DNA of 64,000 bases from JAHEEM01 sp036396795 (GCA_036396795.1 DASWKF010000084.1:124001-188000); one strand, 5' to 3'; positions 50,809 through 61,250 are shown, numbered from the stretch's first letter. Notes: generated from the sequence alone by a model not told the origin. Program-made: numbers and translations.

Positions 50809-52542
50809 ATGGGAGCGTTTAAGGAGCCGCACGGCGGCAAGCTCAAGAATCTCTATTTAGACCAGGCCACCGCCACCGAAACCAAGCAACGCTCCCGCGA
50901 GCTTCCTTCCTGGGACCTGACGGCCCGGCAGATCTGCGATCTGGAGCTGTTGCTCAACGGCGCCTTCTCGCCGCTCGAGGGCTTTCTGGGGCAGCGGGAC
51001 TTCGAGCGAGTCCTCCAGGAGATGCGCCTCGTCGACGGTACGCTGTGGCCTATTCCGATCACTTTGGACGTGTCGAAGCGCTTCGCCGACAGCATCGGTA
51101 CCGGCACGACGATCGCCCTGCGCGATCCCGAGGGCGTGCTGCTGGCGACCATGGACGCCTCGAGCATCTATACTCCCGACAAGGCGGCGGAAGCCGCCGC
51201 GGTGTTCGGAACCAACGATACGGCCCACCCGGGCGTTCGCTATCTCATGAGCACCGCGGGCGAGGTCTATCTCGGCGGCCGGCTTCACGGCGTGGAAGCC
51301 CCGTCTCACTACGACTTCAGGCATCTTCGCGATTCTCCGCAAGAAGTGCGGAACCGGTTCGAGAAGCTCGGTTGGCGCCGCGTCGTCGCGTTTCAAACGC
51401 GAAACCCCATGCACCGCGCGCATCTCGAGCTTACCTTTCGCGCCGCGAAGGACACGGAGGCCAATCTGCTGATCCATCCGGTCGTCGGCATGACGAAGCC
51501 CGGTGACATCGATCACTTCACCCGCGTGCGTTGCTACGAGAAGCTTCTGCAACATTACCCGGAGCAGACGACGGCGCTGAGCTTGCTGCCGCTCGCAATG
51601 CGCATGGCCGGGCCGCGCGAGGCCCTGTGGCACGCGCTGATCCGCAAGAACTACGGCTGCACTCATTTCATCGTCGGGCGCGACCATGCCGGGCCCGGGA
51701 AAGGCAGCGACGGGAAACCTTTCTACGGGCCTTACGAAGCTCAAGAGCTCATGACCGCTCATGCGCAAGAGCTGGACATCACGATGGTGCCGTTCAGGAA
51801 CATGGTCTACGTCGAGGATAGGGCGCAATACATGCCCGAGGACGAGGTCGAGCCCGGCACGCGATGCCTGGATCTCTCGGGAACGGAGCTTCGCAGGCGT
51901 TTGCAGGAGGGATTGGAGATTCCCGAATGGTTCTCCTTCCCGGAGGTGATCGTCGAGCTTCGAATGACGCATCCCCCGCGTCACCGGCAGGGTTTTACGG
52001 TGTTTTTCACCGGTCTTTCAGGCTCCGGCAAGTCCACGATCGCCAACGCCTTGATGGTCAAGCTCATGGAGATCGGAGGCCGTCACGTCACACTGCTCGA
52101 CGGGGATATCGTGCGCAAGAATCTCTCGAGCGAGCTCGGCTTCTCGAAAGAGCATCGTGACCTCAACATCGTGCGAATCGGTTTCGTGGCGAGCGAGATT
52201 ACCAAGAACGGGGGCATTGCGATCTGCGCGCCCATCGCGCCATATGCCGAAGTGCGGCGGATCGTTCGTGAGCAAGTCGAGCAATGCGGCGGCTTTCTCG
52301 AGATCCACGTGGCGACGCCGCTGGAAGTCTGTGAGGCTCGCGATCGAAAAGGCCTCTACGCCAAGGCTCGCGCCGGAATCATCAAGGGCTTCACCGGCAT
52401 AGACGATCCGTACGAGGAGCCGGCGGCTCCCGAGATGCGCATCGATACGACGGAGCTGACGCCGGACCTGGCGGCCCACCGCATACTCGTCAAGCTCGAG
52501 AGTCTCGGGTTCATCGGCTTCAGGGAGCCCGAGCGAACCTAG
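50809..52542 (+). CDS. ATP sulfurylase-APS kinase fusion
   Basis: 577 residues. Residues 1 to about 390 are ATP sulfurylase (Sat type): QTRNPMHRAHLEL binds ATP and sulfate, and GRDHAGPG is the second active-site motif. Residues about 395 to 577 are APS kinase: GLSGSGKST P-loop, LDGDIVRKNLSSELGFS and the DGD/FISP-like IAICAPIAPY. Together they make PAPS from sulfate in two steps, which fits the PAPS-type reductase at 61.4-62.1 kb. Unlike the fungal enzyme, the kinase part keeps an intact P-loop, so both activities are probable. Confidence 0.94.
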   Translation: MGAFKEPHGGKLKNLYLDQATATETKQRSRELPSWDLTARQICDLELLLNGAFSPLEGFLGQRDFERVLQEMRLVDGTLWPIPITLDVSKRFADSIGTGTTIALRDPEGVLLATMDASSIYTPDKAAEAAAVFGTNDTAHPGVRYLMSTAGEVYLGGRLHGVEAPSHYDFRHLRDSPQEVRNRFEKLGWRRVVAFQTRNPMHRAHLELTFRAAKDTEANLLIHPVVGMTKPGDIDHFTRVRCYEKLLQHYPEQTTALSLLPLAMRMAGPREALWHALIRKNYGCTHFIVGRDHAGPGKGSDGKPFYGPYEAQELMTAHAQELDITMVPFRNMVYVEDRAQYMPEDEVEPGTRCLDLSGTELRRRLQEGLEIPEWFSFPEVIVELRMTHPPRHRQGFTVFFTGLSGSGKSTIANALMVKLMEIGGRHVTLLDGDIVRKNLSSELGFSKEHRDLNIVRIGFVASEITKNGGIAICAPIAPYAEVRRIVREQVEQCGGFLEIHVATPLEVCEARDRKGLYAKARAGIIKGFTGIDDPYEEPAAPEMRIDTTELTPDLAAHRILVKLESLGFIGFREPERT

Positions 52543-52567
52543 CTTCAAGGGTCGTTGCCGCGGCTGG

Positions 52568-53986
52568 CTAGACCATATAGCTGGCGAAGAACGGGTTGAG
52601 CAGACGGTCGTCGGGATCGAGCTTGCGGCGCGTCTTGCGGAAGAAGTCGAGGCGTTTGCCGTAACGGCTCAGAGCCAGCTCGCTGGTCGCTCCTCGGCTC
52701 TGGTTGAAAAACGGCACACCGTCATTGGTGGCCGCGAAATCGGCGAGATCCACGACGAAATCATCCCAGCCTTGCTGCTCCGTTGACAGCGAGCTGAGGG
52801 TGAACATCGGCTCGTCGAACGTCGGTGCCAGCAGCGCGCTTCGGTCCTGATTCAGGCGAAAGCCGATGGCCGGCATGTCGCAACGAAACCCGGTTTTCTC
52901 GTAGTGTTGCAGGCACAAGGCCTGATACGCGCAGGCGATGGCGCCGAAGTGCTGCGCAGGGAACGCCCAGGTGCAATACGAAAAACCTTGCTTGCTGCCG
53001 GGAGCCCTGAAGCGCCCTGTCTGCTCGAGTGAATTGCTCCCGGTCTTCAAGAAGGACTTGCCGACCAGAGAGTGTGTCGCTTCGCTGAGGCTGTCGGAGA
53101 TCGGGTAGCGGACCTTGCGGATAGGCACGACCATCGCCAGCGATCTGAGCGCGGCGGGCAGCGCCGAGTAGCACGCCCAGTCCCGGAATTTCCATGCCAG
53201 CTTTCGGCCGGGATCTGCGCCGTCGCTGGTGCGCCGCAGCTCCAGGAATACGCGATCCTTGAACGGCAGCAAGTACAATTTGATCCCGGAGCTCGCGAAC
53301 GTCAGCCGCTGAACGAGCTTGCTGAAATCCCGGAAGCCCACTCGCGCCGTTTGCACCGAGAACGTCTGAATCGGGCGCACCTTCAAGGTGATCTCGTAGA
53401 CGATGCCGAGGAGCCCGTAGCTGAGTCGCAACAACCCGAGCAGGCTTCGATCGGTTTCCTTCGCGACGAAGCGGTTGCCCTCGGGGCTCACGGCCTTGAG
53501 GCTGGTTGCATGGGACGCGAACTGGCTGGGGCTGCCGCCCATCGCGGCCTCGAGGCCCGCGGCGCAGACCGCACCGCCGACGCTCCGGTCGGCGAGGTCG
53601 AACCCGCCGTAGAGCTCCAGCCCTTCGGCCTCGAGTACCTCCGCGAGCTCGCAAATCGAGATGCCGGGCTGCACCGTGACCGTGTTTTCCTCGATCTTGA
53701 GCACGCGGTTCATCCGGGACAGATCGACTACCGTTCCGCCCGGCGCGGCGAGGCAGCGCGTCGTCGAGCTGCCGAATCCCATCGGCCGGACAGGCGCCGG
53801 AAAATGCTTGGGATTTCGAAGAATGGCCGCGATCTCGCTCGGTGACGTCGGCTGAACGATTTGAGCCGGCACGGCGTTGGGGCCGGTGGTAATCGATCGC
53901 GCGCTTCCTGCAACCTGCATACCGCACTGCGCTCCGTATGTTGGAACCGTCAACGGCCGGGTACGGCACAGGCTAGGGACAGGCAT
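52568..53986 (-). CDS. FAD-linked oxidase, aldonolactone oxidase-like
   Basis: About 472 residues. An N-terminal FAD_binding_4 (VAO/PCMH) domain shows IVQPTSPSEIAAIL, GGTVVDLSRMNRVLKIE, VQPGISICELAEVLEAEGLELYG-type text and SVGGAVCAAGLEAAMGGS. The C-terminal part resembles the aldonolactone oxidase domain (FNQSRGATSELALSRYGKRL, LDPDDRLLNPFF). Where relatives have GSGHS with the His that binds FAD covalently, this protein has GFGSS, so the flavin is probably not linked there. Start is ATG at 53986 (GGAG ten bases upstream) or ATG at 53920. Substrate unknown; a sugar lactone or polyol is likely. Confidence 0.75.
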   Translation of the reverse strand: MPVPSLCRTRPLTVPTYGAQCGMQVAGSARSITTGPNAVPAQIVQPTSPSEIAAILRNPKHFPAPVRPMGFGSSTTRCLAAPGGTVVDLSRMNRVLKIEENTVTVQPGISICELAEVLEAEGLELYGGFDLADRSVGGAVCAAGLEAAMGGSPSQFASHATSLKAVSPEGNRFVAKETDRSLLGLLRLSYGLLGIVYEITLKVRPIQTFSVQTARVGFRDFSKLVQRLTFASSGIKLYLLPFKDRVFLELRRTSDGADPGRKLAWKFRDWACYSALPAALRSLAMVVPIRKVRYPISDSLSEATHSLVGKSFLKTGSNSLEQTGRFRAPGSKQGFSYCTWAFPAQHFGAIACAYQALCLQHYEKTGFRCDMPAIGFRLNQDRSALLAPTFDEPMFTLSSLSTEQQGWDDFVVDLADFAATNDGVPFFNQSRGATSELALSRYGKRLDFFRKTRRKLDPDDRLLNPFFASYMV

Positions 53987-54276
53987 CGGAGCCACTCCGA
54001 CAACGCTGGCAACTCCGCCGTCGTAGGACTGTGCATCCCTTAGACCGGTAGCTTTGTGTCCCCGACTTTCATCGGGTATACCATGATCAGCGGATCGAAT
54101 ATGGATCAGTTGAGCTGCCCGCGCAAGCGATTGACAGCCGGTTTTGGAAAAGAATCTCGCGACGTATTTATGTAAAAATGTGATCGTCGCCGCAGCGTCG
54201 GGTAAGATGGCGGCGCAGCGCCTTCCGGCCTGCCGCGAGTACCGGCCATGGCGGCCGTTCCTCCAGGAGAACGACC
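53987..54276. other. Intergenic region, one weak promoter element
   Basis: About 290 bases between divergent genes. A consensus -35 TTGACA lies at 54131-54136 on the plus strand, but no good -10 follows at normal spacing. An AT-rich stretch follows at 54163-54182. An AGGAG ribosome binding site at 54265-54269 belongs to the next gene. I see no other structure. Confidence 0.4.
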
Positions 54277-55311
54277 ATCGACGCGCCCAAACCGAATGTT
54301 GGCACGACGGCTCTGTTATCGGCCGCCTCGATCGTCGTCGTAATCTACGGCATGCAGTCGGCGCAAAGGATACTAGTGCCGTTTCTCGTCGCCGTGTTTC
54401 TCGCGGTGATCTGCACGCCGCTGCTGCATTGGTTGCGGCGTCTTTATATTCCCGCTGGAATCGCGGTTTTCATGATCGTCGCCTTTATCATCGGGATTCT
54501 CGCCCTTGCCGGCGCGTTCGTCGGCGGGTCGATCGCCGAGTTCACGGCCCGGTTGCCGTTTTATGAGCAGCAACTCAGCGCCAAGCTCGCGAATCTCACC
54601 GCCGTATTCGAACAGGAGGTGACGATCAACGAGCTCTTGGAGCAGATACAACCGGCTTCACCGATGGCGCTCGTCGCGAACCTGTTCACAGGTTTGCAGT
54701 CATTGTTCGCGAATTTCTTTCTGATCATCTTCTCGGTCATTTTTCTTTTGCTCGAGGCCTCGACGCTGCCCAAGAAGCTGCAACGCGTGTTGGCGGGCTC
54801 GGAAACGGACCCGGACTATTTCAAGCGATTCACGGAGCACGTGCAGCGCTATTTGAGCATCAAGACGATCATCAGCTTGGTCACCGGGCTCTTGGCCGGC
54901 ATTTTGTGCGCCGTCGTCGGTTTGGATTTCCCGGTGCTTTGGGGATTGCTCGCGTTCCTGTTCAATTACGTTCCGACGATCGGTTCTCTGATCGCCTCGA
55001 TTCCTCCGATCGCTTTGGCACTGGTGCAGTTCGGTCCGATCGAGGCGGTCGTCATCGCCGTCGGTTACCTGGTCCTAAACGTCACGATCGGCGGGCTGAT
55101 AGAGCCACGAGTCATGGGTCGTGGTCTCGGGCTCTCGACGCTCGTGGTTTTTCTGTCGCTGGTTTTCTGGGGCTGGGTGTTCGGACCCATAGGCATGCTT
55201 CTGTCCGTGCCTTTGACCATGACGGCAAAGATTGCGCTCGAATCGAGCGAGAAGACGGCGCCGATCGCAATTCTGATGGGTTCCGCCGACGCCCCGATCA
55301 GGCGCGGCTAG
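54277..55311 (+). CDS. AI-2E/PerM-family membrane protein, probable AUC start
   Basis: 344 residues if translation starts at ATC 54277; the first in-frame ATG is at 54352. From an upstream stop at 54181 to 54352 the frame has no ATG, GTG or TTG, yet the first membrane helix (ASIVVVIYGMQSAQRILVPF) begins before 54352. An AGGAG lies seven bases before the ATC, the spacing expected of a real start. Several further helices, a cytoplasmic loop, and late FNYVPTIGSLIASIPP and EPRVMGRGLGLS motifs match the AI-2E family. Exporter or permease; substrate unknown. Confidence 0.82.
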   Translation: MDAPKPNVGTTALLSAASIVVVIYGMQSAQRILVPFLVAVFLAVICTPLLHWLRRLYIPAGIAVFMIVAFIIGILALAGAFVGGSIAEFTARLPFYEQQLSAKLANLTAVFEQEVTINELLEQIQPASPMALVANLFTGLQSLFANFFLIIFSVIFLLLEASTLPKKLQRVLAGSETDPDYFKRFTEHVQRYLSIKTIISLVTGLLAGILCAVVGLDFPVLWGLLAFLFNYVPTIGSLIASIPPIALALVQFGPIEAVVIAVGYLVLNVTIGGLIEPRVMGRGLGLSTLVVFLSLVFWGWVFGPIGMLLSVPLTMTAKIALESSEKTAPIAILMGSADAPIRRG

Positions 55312-55345
55312 GGCAGCCAAGCGTCGCCATCGCCCGGCTGAGCAT

Positions 55346-56554
55346 TCACTCGTAACGCAGCGCCTCGATCGGATCGAGCCGGGAGGCTCGATGCGCCGGC
55401 CAGCTTCCGAAGAACAGGCCGACGCCGATGCTGAACGCAAAGGCCATGACGACGGATTCCGGCGAAATGAACGTTTGCCAGCCCGCGTATTGTGAGAGCA
55501 GGACGGCAAGACCGATTCCCGCGAGTATTCCGAGCGCACCGCCGAAGAGGCACAAAGCGACCGATTCGACGAGAAACTGCAACAGGATATTGAGCCGCGT
55601 GGCGCCGAGCGCCATGCGAATCCCGATTTCCCGCGTCCGCTCCGTAACGCTGACGAGCATGATGTTCATGATGCCGATGCCGCCGACGATCAGGCTGACT
55701 CCGGCGATGCTGGCGAGCAGAAACGTAAACGTCTGCTGGGCCTCCTGCTGCGTGGCTAGAAACTGCCGGCGGTCGATGATCGCAAAATCATTGGGTTTAC
55801 CCGGGAGAATCTTGTGCTCCGTTCGCAAGACGCGCTCTATATCCACCATCGCCCGTTCCAGCGATACCCCGTCGACGACTCGCAGACTGATATTGTCGAG
55901 CTCCTCGGTGCCGAGCACCCGCTGCTCGGCTGTGAACAATGGGATGTATGCGGAGCCGTCGGGGCTTCCGCCGACGACGTCGCCGACCTCGTCGAGGATT
56001 CCGATCACCTCGAACGGCTGTGAGTTGAGTTGCAGGATTTGGCCGAGCAAGGCCTCCCCGGCGGTTTCCAGACGCTGCGGCAATTCGGCGCCGAGCACGA
56101 CGACGCGGCGTTTCTGGCGGTCCTCCGCCTGCGTGAAAAACCTGCCGAGCGCGAGCGGGAAACGATACAGCTCATGGTACTGATAACTCGTGCCGACCAG
56201 GCGTGCGTTCGTGTTCGTGCTGCCGAGCTTGAGCTGGCCGCGATTCCTGAGCTCGGGCACGACGGCGTCGAGGTAGCGTGAGTTCCGCTCCAATGGCTCG
56301 AGATCGTCGACGACGAGTGTCAGCTGATCCCGGGAAACGCCTCTGGAGAAGAACGACGATGCGGAGAGCGTCAGAATGTTCGCGCCCAGAGCCGCGATCT
56401 GATCGTCGATCTGTCTTTGCGCGCCGGCACCGGCGGCTAGCATCGTTATGACGGCGCCGACACCGATGATGATGCCGAGCATCGTCAGAATTCCCCGAAA
56501 CAGGTTCGCTGCGATCGATTCGAAGGCGACGCGAATGATTTCTCCGAGCAGCAT
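55346..56554 (-). CDS. MacB-type ABC permease without adjacent ATPase
   Basis: 402 residues. One N-terminal helix (LRGILTMLGIIIGVGAVI-like, here FRGILTMLGIIIGVG), a periplasmic MacB_PCD domain of about 210 residues, then three C-terminal FtsX helices with VGGIGIMNIMLVSVTERTREIGIRMALGA, ending WPAHRASRLDPIEALRYE. This is the mechanotransmission permease of MacB/LolC-like transporters. The ATPase is usually next door or fused; none is found within several kb. ATG at 56554 has GGAG nine bases upstream; ATG at 56563 is too close to it. Confidence 0.88.
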   Translation of the reverse strand: MLLGEIIRVAFESIAANLFRGILTMLGIIIGVGAVITMLAAGAGAQRQIDDQIAALGANILTLSASSFFSRGVSRDQLTLVVDDLEPLERNSRYLDAVVPELRNRGQLKLGSTNTNARLVGTSYQYHELYRFPLALGRFFTQAEDRQKRRVVVLGAELPQRLETAGEALLGQILQLNSQPFEVIGILDEVGDVVGGSPDGSAYIPLFTAEQRVLGTEELDNISLRVVDGVSLERAMVDIERVLRTEHKILPGKPNDFAIIDRRQFLATQQEAQQTFTFLLASIAGVSLIVGGIGIMNIMLVSVTERTREIGIRMALGATRLNILLQFLVESVALCLFGGALGILAGIGLAVLLSQYAGWQTFISPESVVMAFAFSIGVGLFFGSWPAHRASRLDPIEALRYE

Positions 56555-56718
56555 CAAAAGCATCTCCGGAAGCGGCCTTGGACGCGCCGCTGAAAAGTAT
56601 AGCCCAGTTCGATCTCAAGCCCGCGCGGCGACGACGGCGAGCCCGGCTCGTCCATGGCGTTGCGGGAGACTGGGACCCGCGCAGTTGTGCGTCCTCGGAG
56701 GGTCGTATAGATTGATAG

Positions 56719-56952
56719 ATGACAACATCGGAGCCGACGGACGTGTCATTGCGGGATCAAGTCGAGCGGCTGCTGCCGGGCTGGAAGCGCTGGTACCCGA
56801 GCTTGTTCGAGGCGGCACGCGACCTCGGGCTCATACGCGCTCGTGTCTGCTCTCCGGACAGCCTCCTGCTGAGCAAGCGCCATGCGAGCATCCAGCGCGA
56901 CGCCGAAGAAGCTCATCGGGAGAAGTGGGGCGGCAAGAACGCCGAGCCTTGA
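56719..56952 (+). CDS. Small hypothetical protein
   Basis: 77 residues, mostly helical and charged (LRDQVERLLPGWKRWYPSLFEAARDLGLI), no signal peptide or known motif. The length of the frame and its clean fit between converging neighbours support it; its stop directly abuts the stop of the convergent membrane protein. Function unknown. Confidence 0.5.
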   Translation: MTTSEPTDVSLRDQVERLLPGWKRWYPSLFEAARDLGLIRARVCSPDSLLLSKRHASIQRDAEEAHREKWGGKNAEP

Positions 56953-57264
56953 TCAACGGTCGAGCGCGGCCATCGTCAGCGGCGCGACCACGCTCAGGAA
57001 CGCGAGCATGGCGACACTCCAAAGACCTAGGAGTTCCGACGGGGTCCGCGCGGCCACATCGTTGCCGAGCCACGCGATGATCGTCCAGGTCAGCTGAGAC
57101 ACCGGCCCGATGGCGAGTAGCAGCCCCGAAACGACGGCGCTTGCGAGCACGGCGCGCCGCAAGAGTATCCGCCGGCGAATTCGTTTCATCACGGCGGCAG
57201 AAAATCCGTGATCCTCGATTCCCAAGTAATATTGTCGAAACAGGGCTTCGACCTCAGAATCCAT
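56953..57264 (-). CDS. Small membrane protein coupled to ECF sigma factor
   Basis: 103 residues from the ATG at 57264 (MDSEVEALFRQYYLG). A 35-residue cytoplasmic helix-rich start is followed by two hydrophobic stretches (VLASAVVSGLLLAIG and LWSVAMLAFLSVVAPLTM). It overlaps the end of the sigma gene by 11 bases, the usual place of an anti-sigma factor. No zinc-binding HxxxCxxC motif is seen, so an anti-sigma role is inference from position. Confidence 0.65.
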   Translation of the reverse strand: MDSEVEALFRQYYLGIEDHGFSAAVMKRIRRRILLRRAVLASAVVSGLLLAIGPVSQLTWTIIAWLGNDVAARTPSELLGLWSVAMLAFLSVVAPLTMAALDR

Positions 57265-57817
57265 CCGGTTTTCTCCTTGGCCGAGCTTGCACCGTCGGCT
57301 CGATGCGAAAGCGCTCTCGCAGTTTACTCTTGCTGCGATGAATTCTAGCCTTGATGGTGCCCAGCGGTTTCCCGAGGATCTTCCCGGCCTCGGAGTGGCT
57401 ACAGCCAAAGCCGTAGCATAGTACCATCACGTCGCGTTCATCCGGGCTCAAGGTGGCGAGCATGCGCTCAAGATCGGTGAGCGCCTCGGCTCCGGGGTCC
57501 TTTGACGCCTCGGCGTGTTGTCGAGCTTGGGCCACCAACCGCGTCAGTCTTCTATTCTTACGGACGGATCCCAAGAATTCCCGGTAGGCGATTTTCATCA
57601 GCCAGGATCGAAATTGTCCCTGGCCGCGAAAGGAATCGAGATTCTCCCATGCGCGGACGAATGTATCCTGGGCCAGTTCATCGGCGCGGCCGGATTCCCC
57701 CGTCAGCTGGCGCAGCCAGCCGCGTATCGAGCTCTGATGGCGCAGCACCAACGCGGTATAGGCGTCGTTGTCTCCCGCGCGGGCGAGATTGACGAGCTCG
57801 CCGTCGCTAAGCGGCAT
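57254..57817 (-). CDS. ECF-type RNA polymerase sigma factor
   Basis: 187 residues with region 2 (DELAQDTFVRAWENLDSFRGQGQFRSWLMKIA) and region 4 (LERMLATLSPDERDVMVLCYGFGCSHSEAGKILGKPLGTIKARIHRSK). It directs RNA polymerase to a special promoter set. Starts with ATG at 57817, 31 bases downstream of the DUF6249 protein on the same strand. Coupled to a small membrane protein that may restrain it. Signal unknown. Confidence 0.93.
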   Translation of the reverse strand: MPLSDGELVNLARAGDNDAYTALVLRHQSSIRGWLRQLTGESGRADELAQDTFVRAWENLDSFRGQGQFRSWLMKIAYREFLGSVRKNRRLTRLVAQARQHAEASKDPGAEALTDLERMLATLSPDERDVMVLCYGFGCSHSEAGKILGKPLGTIKARIHRSKSKLRERFRIEPTVQARPRRKPDGF

Positions 57818-57848
57818 TGTTCACGGCGGGCGTCTTGGCCGGCTCCGC

Positions 57849-58214
57849 TCAATCCCTGGAGCTGAAACGCCAAAGGCCGAGGTAAGCGAGACCAATGAGT
57901 GCGGGTAGCGCGCTGATCGCGAGCAGAGGCCTGACGGCATCTTCCTCCCCGACGAGAACACCGAAGGCGGCGATGCCCAAGCCGGTTGCGAGCGCGATGA
58001 CGCCGCGACGTAAATCCGCCTGGCTGCTCGGCCCCAATTGGCCCAGCCGCTCAAGCAATTCGGGGGTCAGCTCCTGACCCTTCTCGATGGCGATACGCAC
58101 GGTTGCCTGTACCTCCCGGCGCGTACGATACGACCAATAGATAACCATCGATATCACGACAGCGACGGAGACGAACAAGACGATCGGAATGAGAAATAGG
58201 ACGACTCCTTCCAT
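57849..58214 (-). CDS. DUF6249-like small membrane protein
   Basis: 121 residues: an N-terminal helix (VVLFLIPIVLFVSVAVVISMVIYW), a charged cytoplasmic segment (EKGQELTPELLERLG) and two C-terminal helices. The layout and ELTPELLERL phrase resemble DUF6249 proteins often found beside ECF sigma factors. It heads the sigma gene group. Function unknown. Confidence 0.75.
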   Translation of the reverse strand: MEGVVLFLIPIVLFVSVAVVISMVIYWSYRTRREVQATVRIAIEKGQELTPELLERLGQLGPSSQADLRRGVIALATGLGIAAFGVLVGEEDAVRPLLAISALPALIGLAYLGLWRFSSRD

Positions 58215-58348
58215 CGAAAGGCCCCTTACTTTTGCGCAGAGAATAGCGCGGCTATTGGGTAGGATGCTCGAGGTCGGTGCCTCGGATGCGCGGACCGGTC
58301 ACTCGAGCCGCAGCGCGCCACGTTGGAATATCCCTGAATATCTTGCAA

Positions 58349-58367
58349 GCGAATGATTATCATGATT
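58349..58367. promoter_or_regulatory. Fur-box-like operator
   Basis: Contains the perfect core AATGATTATCAT (58352-58363) of the 19-base Fur consensus, with 15 of 19 positions matching. It lies in the 284-base gap 58215-58498 between the DUF6249 gene and the sulfite reductase group, 132 bases before the latter. The rest of the gap is AT-richer than its surroundings and shows no ORF or terminator. Confidence 0.55.
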
Positions 58368-58498
58368 TTTATTCTAGTGTGATTTGCGCATATTGTTCTG
58401 CTGCATCGGCATAACAATGCTCAACGCGACGTGTATGCTAAGCCTTCTAGGAGAGACACGATCACCGGCGGCAGCTGCGGCGTCGACGAAGGGCGACG

Positions 58499-58807
58499 GT
58501 GGTCGATACGGAAAACCCGATGCAGATGATAGTCGCCAGCCGGCTCACGGACGGTCGCGTGGTGTTCATGGCGCCTGGCAACAGCTGGGCCGAGAGTATC
58601 GATGAGGGCGTCGTCGCCGACGACAGCGATGCCGCCGCGGATCTGCTCGCCGAAGCGAAACGCGCGGCGGAGCGTTCCGTCGTGGTCGAGCCCTATCTCA
58701 TCGAGGTCACCGTGACGGCCGGCCGGCTGCGGCCGGTCCTGCTGCGAGAGGCGATTCGGGCCTTCGGGCCTACGGTCCATGATAGTGAAGCGGTCGTCAG
58801 GAGCTGA
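58499..58807 (+). CDS. DUF2849-like small protein of the sulfite reductase operon
   Basis: 102 residues. MIVASRLTDGRVVFMAPG..WAESIDE followed by VVVEPYLIEVTV and LREAIRAFGPTV matches the DUF2849 family, which is typically encoded just before CysI. GTG at 58499 follows AAGGG; ATG at 58520 is the alternative. Five bases separate it from cysI. Probably helps siroheme sulfite reduction, but its biochemical role is not established. Confidence 0.82.
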   Translation: MVDTENPMQMIVASRLTDGRVVFMAPGNSWAESIDEGVVADDSDAAADLLAEAKRAAERSVVVEPYLIEVTVTAGRLRPVLLREAIRAFGPTVHDSEAVVRS

Positions 58808-58812
58808 GCCCG

Positions 58813-60485
<1,673 letters not shown>

Positions 60486-60486
<1 letters not shown>

Positions 60487-60983
60487 TGGCCTTGATCAAA
60501 GGCGGCCGCATGAGCTTGGACCCGTTCCACTCGGTCGGCGCCGAGGGTGAGTTGCCGGCCGACGGCGACGTGCTGGTGACGTTGGCGCGCTGGCAGGCGC
60601 AGCGCGAGGAGCTGCTCGGCCGCCCCGGGCGCCTCGGCGTGAAGCTCGCGAGCGACCAGCCGCCCGCGCTCATTGCGAGCGATCTCGGCCACTTCGCCCT
60701 CGTGGCCTTGGAATTTCCCGCGTTTCGCGACGGCCGCGCTTACTCCTACGCGCGGCTGCTCAGGGAGCAATTCGGCTATACCGGGGAGATCCGCGCCGTC
60801 GGCGACGTGTTGCTCGAGCAGCTGCACTTCATGGTCCGGGCCGGATTCGATGCGTTCGAGCTCGATAGCGCCGACCCCGAAGCCGACTTCGCCACCGCGG
60901 TCGGAGAATTCTCGGTGTGGTACCAGCCGGCCACTGACGACCGCCCCAGCGCTCTGGAGCTTCGGCACCGCCACGACCGATAG
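60486..60983 (+). CDS. DUF934 protein of sulfite reductase operon
   Basis: 165 residues. GRLGVKLASDQPPALIASDLGHFALVALEFPAFRDGRAYSYARLLREQFGYTGEIRAVGDVL and a late DAFEL match DUF934, predicted to act with sulfite reductase. Its ATG overlaps the cysI stop by one base (TGATG). No cofactor site is evident. Confidence 0.88.
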
Positions 60984-61178
60984 GCGCGCCCATGCACATG
61001 CCCGCGGCGGCGGCCTCCTGGTCTCTGGAAAAGACCGATTTGCCGTGCGCAGCTTCGGGGCGCCGGCGCGATACGAGCGTATCCGTATGAAATCCAAGAC
61101 AACGCAAATATGACGTTTTTTTAATCAATCTGACACGATTGCAGCGATCCCGAGGGGACGGCGCCAGAGTTCAGCCTG

Positions 61179-61250
61179 TTCTCCACAGAGTTATCCACAG
61201 GAATTGTGGATTGCGGGGGCTCGCCGCGGTCCCAAAAAGCATGTGGAAAT
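61179..61250. promoter_or_regulatory. Cluster of DnaA-box-like sites
   Basis: The 392-base gap 60984-61375 has no gene. It contains TTCTCCACA (61179-61187), perfect DnaA box TTATCCACA (61191-61199), and two reversed relatives TGTGGATTG (61205-61213) and TGTGGAAAT (61242-61250). An AT-rich patch with seven T lies at 61113-61130. Four sites within 72 bases are unlikely by chance in GC-rich DNA. Could titrate DnaA, regulate cysH or mark an origin. Confidence 0.45.
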
